Positions 25,788 to 32,952 of a DNA stretch of 64,000 bases are shown piece by piece (within the stretch, counting starts at the first letter, position 1; each line of letters starts with the position of its first letter). The DNA comes from CALROG01 sp943369755 (GTDB taxonomy: Bacteria; Pseudomonadota; Gammaproteobacteria; Burkholderiales; Burkholderiaceae_C): the NCBI GenBank assembly GCA_943369755.1, contig CALROG020000006.1:1-64000 (forward strand), in the 5' to 3' direction. Made by a program: the position numbers and the translations under genes. The notes under the pieces are model-generated. The model did no database searches, had not been told where the DNA came from, and worked only from the letters and a program-made list of their open reading frames with translations.

Positions 25788-27047
25788 TCAGGGCCGGAGC
25801 ATGTTGCAGCGCGACGGCATTTCGGCCTGGGCTGGTGTAACAGAACGGATCACGCGGAAACCATAGCCTGAGCCTTCCACATCGAACTTCACACCCGGTG
25901 TGCCCTGGCGGTCCATCAGCCCCACCACCAGCGACTGTTCAAACTGGTGGTCAGCCGCACGCATGCTGCCGGTTTGCCCGCCCAGCGAAACCGTGGCTTG
26001 TTCCAGTGCCAGCGCCACCGCCCGCGCATCGGTGCTGCCAGCCCGTTCAATGCCCTGGGCCAGTGCCTCCACCATCAACTGCATGCGCATGTGCACATAG
26101 TCGTCCGACGGCTTGGGGTAGCGCGCACGGAACGACTGATAGAACGCCTCGCTGGCGGGCGTGGGCAGATTCGGCAGCCAGTCGGCCACGGCCACCACTT
26201 TGCCAATGCCGGCGTCGCCAATGGTCACCGGCGCGCCCAGCGCATTGCCATAAAAGGTATAGAACTTGCCGTCAAAGCCCACCTCTTTGGCGGCCTTGAC
26301 CAGCAGCGTCAGGTCGCTGCTGAAGTTGCCGGTGATCAGGGCGTCGGCACCACTGGCCTTGATCTTGGTGGCGTAGGGCGCGAAGTCCTTGATGCGCATC
26401 AACGGGTGCAGCTCGTCCCCCACGATCTGGATGTCGGCGCGCAGCAGGCCAAGCTGGCGCCGCGCCTCACGCAACACGGCCTGGCCAAAGCTGTAGTCCT
26501 GCCCCAGCAGGTACACCGACTTGACCGTTTTGTCGTCTTTGAGCACCGCCATCAGCGCGGCCATGCGCATATCGCCATGCGCGTCAAAACGAAAATGCCA
26601 GAAGCTGCACTTCTCATTGGTCAGAATCGGGTCCACCGCCGAATAGTTGAGAAACACCACGCGGCGCAGTGGCTCGCGCTCGTTATGCTTGTTCACGGCG
26701 TCGATCAAAGCCGCCGCCACAGCCGACGAGTTTCCCTGCACGATGAACTGCGCGCCGTCGTCTATGGCCGCGCGCAGCGCCGACAGCGCCTCTTCGATCT
26801 GGCCCTTGCTGTCATAGCGCTCCAGTGCCAGTCGGCGGGCACCGCCTGGCAGTTTCACTCCACCACGCTCATTGACGCGCTCCACCGCCCAGATGAGGTT
26901 GCGAAACACGGCCTCGCCGCCATTGGCGTTGCCGCCGCTCAGCCCTTCGATCATGGCCACCTTGATCGGGCTTTGCGCCAGCGCGGCGGCGGGCACAAAT
27001 AGCGCCAGCAACAGGTATTTCAAGACTTGGTGGAGCAGCTTTTTCAT
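25788..27047 (-). CDS. Branched-chain amino-acid-type ABC transporter substrate-binding protein
   Basis: The protein has 419 residues. The start MKKLLHQVLKYLLLALFVPA at 27047 gives a clean Sec signal peptide ending AALAQ; the longer frame to 27167 lacks one. The mature part is a type I periplasmic binding fold (IKVAMIEGLSGGNANGGEAV; LGQDYSFGQAVLREARRQLG), as in LivK-like proteins. No permease or ATPase gene is nearby, so it must use distant partners or act as a sensor. The ligand is unknown. Confidence 0.87.
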   Translation of the reverse strand: MKKLLHQVLKYLLLALFVPAAALAQSPIKVAMIEGLSGGNANGGEAVFRNLIWAVERVNERGGVKLPGGARRLALERYDSKGQIEEALSALRAAIDDGAQFIVQGNSSAVAAALIDAVNKHNEREPLRRVVFLNYSAVDPILTNEKCSFWHFRFDAHGDMRMAALMAVLKDDKTVKSVYLLGQDYSFGQAVLREARRQLGLLRADIQIVGDELHPLMRIKDFAPYATKIKASGADALITGNFSSDLTLLVKAAKEVGFDGKFYTFYGNALGAPVTIGDAGIGKVVAVADWLPNLPTPASEAFYQSFRARYPKPSDDYVHMRMQLMVEALAQGIERAGSTDARAVALALEQATVSLGGQTGSMRAADHQFEQSLVVGLMDRQGTPGVKFDVEGSGYGFRVIRSVTPAQAEMPSRCNMLRP

Positions 27048-27186
27048 TTTTGATTTCCCTTGAAAACAACCGCGCTGCGCACAGATAGGGAGAGAGCGGC
27101 AATCGTGTTCGAACGCCGCGAAGTGTAGGCCACGCGTTGTAGGCAAAAGCTGCCAACGAAGTCCCATTTACCGACAAGGAATCACC

Positions 27187-27567
27187 ATGTTTTTCGCACC
27201 CGTTGTACGCACCCGCGCCGTTTCCCCGGCGTTACGTTCTTTTGACCGCAATTTCGAGCGCTTCATCAGTGACGCGTTTTTCTCCGCACCACAGCGCGGC
27301 GTGCAATTTACCCAGGACGACAAAGCCTGGACGCTGACGCTGGACCTGCCCGGTCTGGCCCGTGAAGATCTGAGCATCAACATTGAAGGCAGTGTGGTGC
27401 GGGTGCAAACCATGCCAGAAGCCAAGCGCCCGTTCAACGCCGCCTGGGAACTGCCGCAAGAAATCGACCTGGCCACCAGTGCCGCCAAGCTGGAGAACGG
27501 CGTGCTGGCACTGACGCTGGGCAAGCAGGTACGCCCGAGCAGCGTGACCCAACTGCCCATCAACTGA
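27187..27567 (+). CDS. Hsp20/alpha-crystallin small heat-shock protein
   Basis: The protein has 126 residues. The alpha-crystallin domain is visible (WTLTLDLPGLAREDLSINIE; then ENGVLALTLGKQV, the usual A-x-x-x-n-G-v-L-x-l-x-l strand). The C-terminal tail is short and lacks a clear I-x-I motif. It is an ATP-independent holdase by family. It is divergent from the binding-protein gene (139-bp gap) and convergent with the cysteine protease gene. Confidence 0.85.
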   Translation: MFFAPVVRTRAVSPALRSFDRNFERFISDAFFSAPQRGVQFTQDDKAWTLTLDLPGLAREDLSINIEGSVVRVQTMPEAKRPFNAAWELPQEIDLATSAAKLENGVLALTLGKQVRPSSVTQLPIN

Positions 27568-27577
27568 GCATTGACAC

Positions 27578-28405
27578 TTACTTCCAGGTACAGACGGCGT
27601 AGTCCTTGCCGCTGAACAGCTCGGTGACCGTGTCGCTGGGCTCCCAGGTTTCGGTGCTGGTAGAGAAATGCTTGCGTACGGTCGGCACCAGCTTCCTGGT
27701 GCCGCCGGCCGTGTCCCACTTGTAGTTGGGTGACGGGCCGATGCGGTGGCCGTCAGCCGGGCCTTCGGGCTTGTCGCCGATGGACTCGATGTAGTACAGC
27801 GTGGCCGGCTTGACCTCTTTGTCTTCCAGGTCGATGCTCAAGAACTGCGAACCTGTTCCCCAGCCGGCATTGGCGATCAGGTGCTTGCGCCCGCCGTCGC
27901 AGCGGTAGCCCACGATCACAACGTAATGGTTGGGAAACACGCCTGAGCTGCCCTTCCAGTCAAACAGGAAGGCGTGGGGCTTGCCGTCGTCAATCAGCTC
28001 GCGCGACTTGTTGAACACATCTTCCAGGCTGCGGCCAAAGATATTGCTGCCAAATTCCTTGATCACGGTCTTGCCATAGCGGTCGGTCATGAAGCTGTCC
28101 AGCCCCGAGAGAAAGAATGGCGGCAGTGTCATGCCCCAGACTTCCCCGTTCTTCAGGTCATTGACGGTGTGCATCTTGCGGCGCAGCTCGATGATCAGAT
28201 CGTCGGGCATGTCGGTTGCAGCCTCGGCCCCGGCTGCCACAAGACGCCGGTAGCCAAAACGCGCGTCGTAGTACGCCATCAGCATCAGCGCGGCCACTGG
28301 CCCGCAGCCGGCGATCACGCTTTTGCCGTTCTCCTTGACCACGTTGTCCTGGTTGTACGGGGGCACCCCGGTAAGAAGTTTTGCCTTGATCCCTGTTGTA
28401 GCCAT
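27578..28405 (-). CDS. Papain-like (C39-type) cysteine peptidase domain protein
   Basis: The protein has 275 residues. ATG at 28405 is preferred over TTG at 28411 because an AGGAG sits 7 bp before it. The catalytic set appears as Cys34 in SVIAGCGPVAALMLMAYY, His160 in FPNHYVVIVGY and Asn179 in LIANAGWGTG, the order of C39/C1-type peptidases. There is no signal peptide and no adjacent ABC transporter, so a bacteriocin-processing role is not supported. The last 80 residues match nothing I recognise. Function is unknown. Confidence 0.6.
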   Translation of the reverse strand: MATTGIKAKLLTGVPPYNQDNVVKENGKSVIAGCGPVAALMLMAYYDARFGYRRLVAAGAEAATDMPDDLIIELRRKMHTVNDLKNGEVWGMTLPPFFLSGLDSFMTDRYGKTVIKEFGSNIFGRSLEDVFNKSRELIDDGKPHAFLFDWKGSSGVFPNHYVVIVGYRCDGGRKHLIANAGWGTGSQFLSIDLEDKEVKPATLYYIESIGDKPEGPADGHRIGPSPNYKWDTAGGTRKLVPTVRKHFSTSTETWEPSDTVTELFSGKDYAVCTWK

Positions 28406-28482
28406 TGCCAATCTCCTAACGCACCGGCATCCCTGATGTTCCCCACTGCCTGGCTGCCCGGTGCACCGCTGCCTGGCCTTGC

Positions 28483-28504
28483 GCGCGGCACACCCGTGCC
28501 GCGT
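28483..28504 (-). other. Hairpin between tsaD and the cysteine protease gene
   Basis: GCGCGGCAC-ACCC-GTGCCGCGT gives a 9-bp stem (one G-T pair) with a tetraloop, about 70 bp after the tsaD stop. There is no T-tract. It is the only structure seen in this 168-bp gap. Confidence 0.4.
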
Positions 28505-28573
28505 GTGCGCATTGCAGCAGAATCAACACAAAAGTTGCAGTTACTAAAGCGCGGCAGTTTGGTGATTTAAGGC

Positions 28574-29626
28574 TCAGGAATCCGCAGGCACCGCCAGCGG
28601 GAGCGAGTCCAGCGGCCAGCGCGGCTTGACGTCAAACGCATAGGTCCAACTGGCGAGCTGCGCGCCCGCCTGCAGCCGCATGGCCGCGGCCATGGCGATC
28701 ATGGCTCCGTTGTCGGTGCACAGATGCAGCTCCGGGTAGTGCACCCGCACGCCGCGCCGGGCACAAGCCGTGTTGAGCTGCTCACGCAGCACCCGGTTGG
28801 CACCCACGCCGCCGGCCACGACCAGACGCTTGAGGCCGGTAGCGTCCAGCGCCGCCAGTGATTTTTTCAAAAGCACTTCCACAATCGCCGCTTCGGTGGA
28901 GGCGGCCAGGTCCGCCGTTCGTGCCGGCAATGCGTCGCCGAGCTTCTTGGCCTGGGTCAGCACCGCGGTCTTGAGCCCGGCGAATGAAAAATCCAGGTTG
29001 CCGCTGTGCAGCAAAGGCCGTGGCAGCTTGAATGCCGCCGGGTCCCCTGCCTGGGCGGCACGCGATAGCGCTGGCCCGCCGGGGTAGCCCAAGCCCATCA
29101 GCTTGGCGGATTTGTCAAACGCCTCGCCGGCAGCGTCGTCAATGGTTTCGCCCAGCAAGGTATAGCTACCCACGCCCTGCACCTGCATCAGCTGGGTATG
29201 CCCGCCCGAGACCAGCAGCGCCACAAACGGAAACTGCGGCGGGTCGGCACTCAAAAAAGGTGAAAGCAGGTGGCCTTCAAGATGGTGCACCCCCAGCACT
29301 GGCCGGCCCAGCGCTGCACCCAGCGCGCAGGCCACGCCAGCGCCTACCAGCAGCGCACCGGCCAGCCCGGGCCCGCGGGTGTAGGCGACGACGTCCACCT
29401 CAGTGAGTGCTCGCCCGCTTTGTGCCAGTACCTGGCGTGCCAGCGGCAATACCCGGCGGATATGGTCGCGGCTGGCCAGCTCAGGCACCACGCCGCCATA
29501 GGCCTGGTGCATTTCTATCTGGCTGTGCAATGCGTCCGATAGCAGCAGGGGCACCGCAAGCCCCTGGGCCTGAACCAGTGCCACGCCGGTTTCGTCACAC
29601 GAAGATTCAATTCCCAGAATGAGCAT
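28574..29626 (-). CDS. tsaD: tRNA N6-threonylcarbamoyladenosine transferase TsaD
   Basis: The protein has 350 residues from MLILGIESSCDETGVALVQA, the conserved start; the longer frame to 29773 is spurious. TsaD transfers the threonylcarbamoyl group to A37 of ANN-decoding tRNAs with TsaB and TsaE. The metal-binding HHLEGHLLSP (HXXXH) and the ASKH-fold LVSGGHTQLM and VAGGVGANRVLREQL motifs are present. It is divergent from nasT. Confidence 0.96.
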   Translation of the reverse strand: MLILGIESSCDETGVALVQAQGLAVPLLLSDALHSQIEMHQAYGGVVPELASRDHIRRVLPLARQVLAQSGRALTEVDVVAYTRGPGLAGALLVGAGVACALGAALGRPVLGVHHLEGHLLSPFLSADPPQFPFVALLVSGGHTQLMQVQGVGSYTLLGETIDDAAGEAFDKSAKLMGLGYPGGPALSRAAQAGDPAAFKLPRPLLHSGNLDFSFAGLKTAVLTQAKKLGDALPARTADLAASTEAAIVEVLLKKSLAALDATGLKRLVVAGGVGANRVLREQLNTACARRGVRVHYPELHLCTDNGAMIAMAAAMRLQAGAQLASWTYAFDVKPRWPLDSLPLAVPADS

Positions 29627-29665
29627 GCATCCAAGTTTAGGGCCTGCTCCCCACCGCCTTGCCGC

Positions 29666-29680
29666 TGGCGCGATTCTTGC
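29666..29680 (+). promoter_or_regulatory. Possible sigma-54 promoter before nasT
   Basis: TGGCGCG-ATTC-TTGC fits the -24/-12 pattern (GG and GC 12 bp apart). However, the start point it predicts, near 29692, is at the nasT ATG, which would make a leaderless message. It could equally be chance. Confidence 0.35.
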
Positions 29681-29692
29681 GCAACTTACGGC

Positions 29693-30319
29693 ATGAAAGA
29701 GGCCTTGCGTATCGTTGTGATTGCCCCCGACCTGGACGTAACCGACCCGGAGGACGAACACGCGCTTGAACAAGCGGAGCGTTCCCGCAGCCTGCGCATC
29801 GGCTTGCTGGAAAACGGCTTCAACCTGGTGGCCTCTTTGCCGGCCGACGTGTTTTTGACCGAACGGCTGGCCCAGCTACAGCCGGACATGATCATCGTGG
29901 ACGCCGAGTCCGAGGCGCGTGACGCACTGGAGCATGTGGTGATGGCCACCCGCGATGCGCGTCGCCCGATTGTGATGTTCACCAACGACGAAGACACCAG
30001 CCATGTAAAGGACGCGGTGGCCGCCGGTGTCTCCGCCTACATCGTGGCCGGCCTGTCAACCGCGCGGATACGCCCGATCCTGGACGTGGCGATGGCGCGC
30101 TTCCAGCATGAACAGTCGCTGCGCCAGGAACTGGCGCAAGCCCGCACCGAACTGCACGACCGCAAGGTGATTGACCGCGCCAAGGGCCTGTTGATGCAGC
30201 GCCAAAGCCTGACCGAGCAACAGGCCTACGACAAGCTGCGCAAAGCGGCAATGGACAAGGGCCTGCGGCTTGCCGATGTGGCGCAACGCATGCTCGACGT
30301 GGCCGACCTGCTGGGCTGA
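29693..30319 (+). CDS. nasT: NasT-like ANTAR-domain antitermination regulator
   Basis: The protein has 208 residues. An N-terminal receiver-like domain keeps an Asp at the acceptor position (IIVDAES, Asp70) but has Ala-Gly where receivers have Lys-Pro (YIVAGL). It also has an acidic insertion after the first strand (DLDVTDPEDEHALEQAERSR). The C-terminal ANTAR domain (RKVIDRAKGLLMQRQSLTEQ; AAMDKGLRLADVAQRML) binds paired RNA hairpins and prevents termination. Its likely target is the leader at 30519-30628. The usual partner NasS is absent here. The start codon has a poor ribosome-binding site. Confidence 0.9.
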   Translation: MKEALRIVVIAPDLDVTDPEDEHALEQAERSRSLRIGLLENGFNLVASLPADVFLTERLAQLQPDMIIVDAESEARDALEHVVMATRDARRPIVMFTNDEDTSHVKDAVAAGVSAYIVAGLSTARIRPILDVAMARFQHEQSLRQELAQARTELHDRKVIDRAKGLLMQRQSLTEQQAYDKLRKAAMDKGLRLADVAQRMLDVADLLG

Positions 30320-30340
30320 CAGGGGGCCTGAATGGTGCAT

Positions 30341-30357
30341 CGCACAAAAACAGTGCG
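30341..30357 (+). promoter_or_regulatory. NtrC-box-like palindrome
   Basis: CGCAC-AAAAACA-GTGCG is a 17-bp inverted repeat with the GCAC-N7-GTGC form of NtrC enhancers. It lies about 120 bp before the sigma-54 promoter, a normal enhancer distance. Binding is inferred. Confidence 0.6.
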
Positions 30358-30383
30358 TCAGCCGCTCCTCACCTCCAGGAAAT

Positions 30384-30450
30384 GACCATTTACGGCTGTA
30401 GCCCGCATATATGCTGTTCCACCCACTATCAAATTAATAGCAAATACAAA
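30384..30450 (+). repeat. Interspersed palindromic repeat, family A, copy 3 (nas leader)
   Basis: TTTACGGCTGTAGCCCGCAT, then CCCACTATCAAATTAATAGC. It lies between the NtrC-like site and the sigma-54 promoter, where DNA looping would tolerate inserted length. Confidence 0.7.
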
Positions 30451-30461
30451 GCCAAACCCCC

Positions 30462-30477
30462 TGGCACGCAGTTTGCT
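30462..30477 (+). promoter_or_regulatory. Sigma-54 promoter of the nitrate assimilation operon
   Basis: TGGCACG-CAGT-TTGCT is an essentially perfect -24/-12 element (consensus TGGCACG-N4-TTGCW). Transcription should start near 30488, giving a leader of about 170 nt before nrtA that contains the hairpins and terminator. Confidence 0.85.
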
Positions 30478-30518
30478 TTGTCTGTTGCAAGACCAAAGCA
30501 GGTCGACTGGACTGCAAC

Positions 30519-30563
30519 ACCCAATGGCGGGTAGCGCGGCCCGAATTCCGGACGAAGGCGTCC
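30519..30563 (+). promoter_or_regulatory. Tandem hairpin ANTAR (NasT) RNA target
   Basis: Hairpin 1 is ACCC-AATGGC-GGGT (30519-30532), a hexaloop with A at position 1 and G at position 4, as ANTAR proteins require. Hairpin 2 is GGAC-GAAGGC-GTCC (30550-30563), a hexaloop starting with G, or a 5-bp stem with loop AAGG. The linker is 17 nt. An intrinsic terminator follows 22 nt later. The match to the known two-hairpin ANTAR motif is strong for hairpin 1 and approximate for hairpin 2. Confidence 0.7.
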
Positions 30564-30584
30564 CCACCCGCGTGCGTGCCACAC

Positions 30585-30628
30585 AAGGCGAACCGCAAGC
30601 GATGTGAGGGCGCCTTTTTTGTTTTTTC
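30585..30628 (+). terminator. Conditional intrinsic terminator in the nas leader
   Basis: AAGGCG (30585-30590) pairs with CGCCTT (30611-30616), followed by TTTTGTTTTTT. It ends about 30 bp before the nrtA start, so it would block the operon unless NasT binds the upstream hairpins. Confidence 0.75.
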
Positions 30629-30658
30629 CTCGTGCAGAGCTTCTTTGTGGAGAGTTTC

Positions 30659-31903
30659 ATGACCGACCTGTTGAAAACCAAACTCAGCCGCCGCGCTGTC
30701 CTTCAAGCCGCCGCAGCGGGTGCCGTGGGCATCAGCCCGGCTTTGCGTTCTTCGGTGTATGCCCAGGGCTCTGACAAGCCCGAGAAAGAAGAAGTCAAGA
30801 TCGGCTTCATCCCCCTGACCGACTGCGCCAGCGTGGTCATGGCCTCAGTGCTGGGCATCGACAAGAAGTACGGCGTCAAGATCATTCCCACCAAGGAAGC
30901 CAGTTGGGCCGGGGTGCGCGACAAGCTGGTCAACGGCGAACTGGACATGGCCCATGTGCTGTGGGGCCTGATCTATGGGGTGCACATGGGCACCAGCGGC
31001 CCCAAGAAAGACATGGCCATCCTGATGAACCTGAACCACAACGGTCAGGCCATCACGCTGAGCAAAAAGCTGGCGGAAAAGGGCGCAGTCGATGGCCCGA
31101 GCCTGGCCAAGCTCATGACGACGGAAAAGCGCGAATACACCTTCGCCCAGACCTTCCCCACCGGCACCCACGCGATGTGGCTCTACTACTGGCTGGCCAG
31201 CTACGGCATCAACCCGATCAAGGACGCCAAGATCATCACCGTGCCGCCACCCCAGATGGTGGCCAACATGCGCGTAGGCAATATGGACGGCTACTGCGTA
31301 GGTGAGCCCTGGAACCACCGCGCGATTGCCGACGGCATTGGCATCAACGGCAGCACCACGCAGGACATCTGGAAAGACCACCCCGAAAAGGCGCTGGGCA
31401 CCACCGCCGAATTCGTCAAAAAATTCCCCAACACCTCGCGCGCCGTCACCGCCGCCATCATCGAAGCCGGCAAGTGGATTGACGCCAGCCTGACCAACAA
31501 GAACAAGATGGCCGAAACCGTGGCCGACAAGAGCTATGTAAACACCAGCGTGGACGTGATCAACCAGCGCATCCTGGGGCGTTACCAGAACGGCCTGGGC
31601 AAGACCTGGGACGACCCCAACCACATGAAGTTCTACAACGAAGGCACGGTCAACATGCCGTACCTGTCTGACGGCATGTGGTTCATGACGCAACACAAGC
31701 GTTGGGGCCTGATCAAGGACCACCCGGACTACCTGGCCATTGCCAAGCAGGTCAACCAGATCGACATCTACAAACAGGCCGCCACAGCGGCCAAGGCGCC
31801 AGTACCCAAAGATCTGTTGCGCGCCAGCAAGATGATTGACGGTGTGGTGTGGGACGGCAAAAACCCGAAGAGCTACGCCGACTCGTTCAAGATCAAAGCC
31901 TAA
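30659..31903 (+). CDS. nrtA: Nitrate ABC transporter substrate-binding protein
   Basis: The protein has 414 residues from ATG 30659, with a GGAG just upstream; a GTG at 30632 would add nine residues. The N-terminus MTDLLKTKLSRRAVLQAAAA is a Tat signal (SRRAVLQ). The mature part (IGFIPLTDCASVVMASVLGI; GTHAMWLYYWLASYGINP) is typical of the NrtA/CmpA nitrate-bicarbonate family. The export signal argues against it being the cytoplasmic sensor NasS. It is the first gene of the operon, 11 bp before nrtB. Confidence 0.93.
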   Translation: MTDLLKTKLSRRAVLQAAAAGAVGISPALRSSVYAQGSDKPEKEEVKIGFIPLTDCASVVMASVLGIDKKYGVKIIPTKEASWAGVRDKLVNGELDMAHVLWGLIYGVHMGTSGPKKDMAILMNLNHNGQAITLSKKLAEKGAVDGPSLAKLMTTEKREYTFAQTFPTGTHAMWLYYWLASYGINPIKDAKIITVPPPQMVANMRVGNMDGYCVGEPWNHRAIADGIGINGSTTQDIWKDHPEKALGTTAEFVKKFPNTSRAVTAAIIEAGKWIDASLTNKNKMAETVADKSYVNTSVDVINQRILGRYQNGLGKTWDDPNHMKFYNEGTVNMPYLSDGMWFMTQHKRWGLIKDHPDYLAIAKQVNQIDIYKQAATAAKAPVPKDLLRASKMIDGVVWDGKNPKSYADSFKIKA

Positions 31904-31913
31904 GGAGCCACCC

Positions 31914-32852
31914 ATGGTCAGTGCCGTGTTCCACTCCCCGCTTGAAGCTGTGCGAGCTGAGCCCTCCTCCGTTCGGGCTGAGCCCGTCGAAGACCTGCGT
32001 GTCCAGAGCCCTTCGACAAGCTCAGGGCGAACGGAAACTGCACCGGCGGCCACGCCCCGCATTCCTTTCGACTGGCGAGGCCTGTGGCTTCGGGTAGTGC
32101 CACCGATTCTGGGCATCGGCCTGCTGGTGCTGATCTGGCAAATGGTGTCGGCCAGCAGCACCACCAACTTCCCTTCGCCGCTAGAGACCTTCAGGCAGGC
32201 CATAGGGGTGTTCAGCGACCCGTTCTACAGCAAAGGGCCGAACGACCAGGGCATTGGCTGGAACATCTACAGCTCGCTCAAGCGGGTGGCCATGGGCTTT
32301 GGCCTGGCGGCGCTGGTGGGCATCCCGCTGGGCTTCATGATCGGGCGCTTCACCTTCCTCAGCCGCATGTTCAACCCGCTGATCAGCCTGCTGCGCCCGG
32401 TGTCGCCCCTGGCCTGGCTGCCAATCGGCCTGCTGGTGTTCAAAGGTGCCAACCCGGCGGCGATCTGGACCATCTTCATCTGCTCGATCTGGCCGATGGT
32501 GATCAACACCGCCGTGGGTGTGCAGCGGGTGCCGCAGGACTACATGAACGTGGCCCGGGTGCTGAACCTGAGCGAATGGAAGATCGTCACCAAAATCCTG
32601 TTCCCCGCCGTTCTGCCCTACATGCTGACCGGCGTGCGGCTGGCCGTGGGCACCGCCTGGCTGGTGATTGTGGCCGCCGAAATGCTGACTGGCGGTGTGG
32701 GCATTGGCTTCTGGGTCTGGGACGAGTGGAACAACCTGAACGTCAAGAACATCATCATCGCCATCTTTGTGATCGGCATGGTGGGGTTGATTCTGGAGTT
32801 TGCGCTGATCAAGCTGGCCACAGCGTTTACTTTTGAAGAGGTAAGGACGTGA
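31914..32852 (+). CDS. nrtB: Nitrate ABC transporter permease
   Basis: The 312-residue inner-membrane protein has the EAA loop near NVARVLNLSEWKIVTKILFP and helices such as LWLRVVPPILGIGLLVLIWQ and NIIIAIFVIGMVGLILEFAL. The first 55 residues are cytoplasmic and unusual: residues about 19-41 are encoded by a TTCGACAAGCTCAGG-type inverted repeat (peptide SPSTSSGRTE), in frame. The start follows an AAGGAG. The next gene comes after a 100-bp gap holding repeat family B. Confidence 0.93.
   Translation: MVSAVFHSPLEAVRAEPSSVRAEPVEDLRVQSPSTSSGRTETAPAATPRIPFDWRGLWLRVVPPILGIGLLVLIWQMVSASSTTNFPSPLETFRQAIGVFSDPFYSKGPNDQGIGWNIYSSLKRVAMGFGLAALVGIPLGFMIGRFTFLSRMFNPLISLLRPVSPLAWLPIGLLVFKGANPAAIWTIFICSIWPMVINTAVGVQRVPQDYMNVARVLNLSEWKIVTKILFPAVLPYMLTGVRLAVGTAWLVIVAAEMLTGGVGIGFWVWDEWNNLNVKNIIIAIFVIGMVGLILEFALIKLATAFTFEEVRT
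31969..32034 (+). repeat. Inverted repeat of the TTCGACAAGCTCAGG family inside nrtB
   Basis: Arm 1, CCGTTCGGGCTGAGCCCGTC plus GAAG (31969-31992), is inverted relative to arm 2, CCTTCGACAAGCTCAGGGCG plus AACGG (32010-32034), leaving 17 bp between. Such elements are common between genes in many Proteobacteria; here it is translated. Confidence 0.8.
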
Positions 32853-32862
32853 CTCACCCCAG

Positions 32863-32938
32863 AAGCGCCTTCGGCGCCTCCCCCTCAAGGGGGCGCCACC
32901 AGCGGCCCGGCAAAGCCGGTTCTGCGGTGGCCCCCGAA
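32863..32938 (+). repeat. GC-rich interspersed repeat, family B, copy 2
   Basis: CGCCTCCCCCTCAAGGGGGC, then GGCCCGGCAAAGCCGGTTCT. It fills most of the nrtB-nrtD gap inside the operon. The CCCCCT/AGGGGG hairpin could affect mRNA stability or polarity. Confidence 0.75.
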
Positions 32939-32952
32939 ACAAGGAGCACACC

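Noticed and set aside
27130..27186. Possible sigma-32 heat-shock promoter before hsp20 (CCCATTTA at 27163)
   Set aside because: No -35 element at the right distance was found, and the -10 would leave too little leader before the start codon.
30659..31903. Considered whether nrtA could be the NasS sensor
   Set aside because: It has a clear twin-arginine export signal and is followed directly by permease and ATPase genes, so it is the transport protein.
30845..32203. A 452-residue minus-strand open frame opposite nrtA and nrtB
   Set aside because: It lies antisense to nrtA with its Tat signal and to the nrtB 5' end, and has no domain or plausible start.
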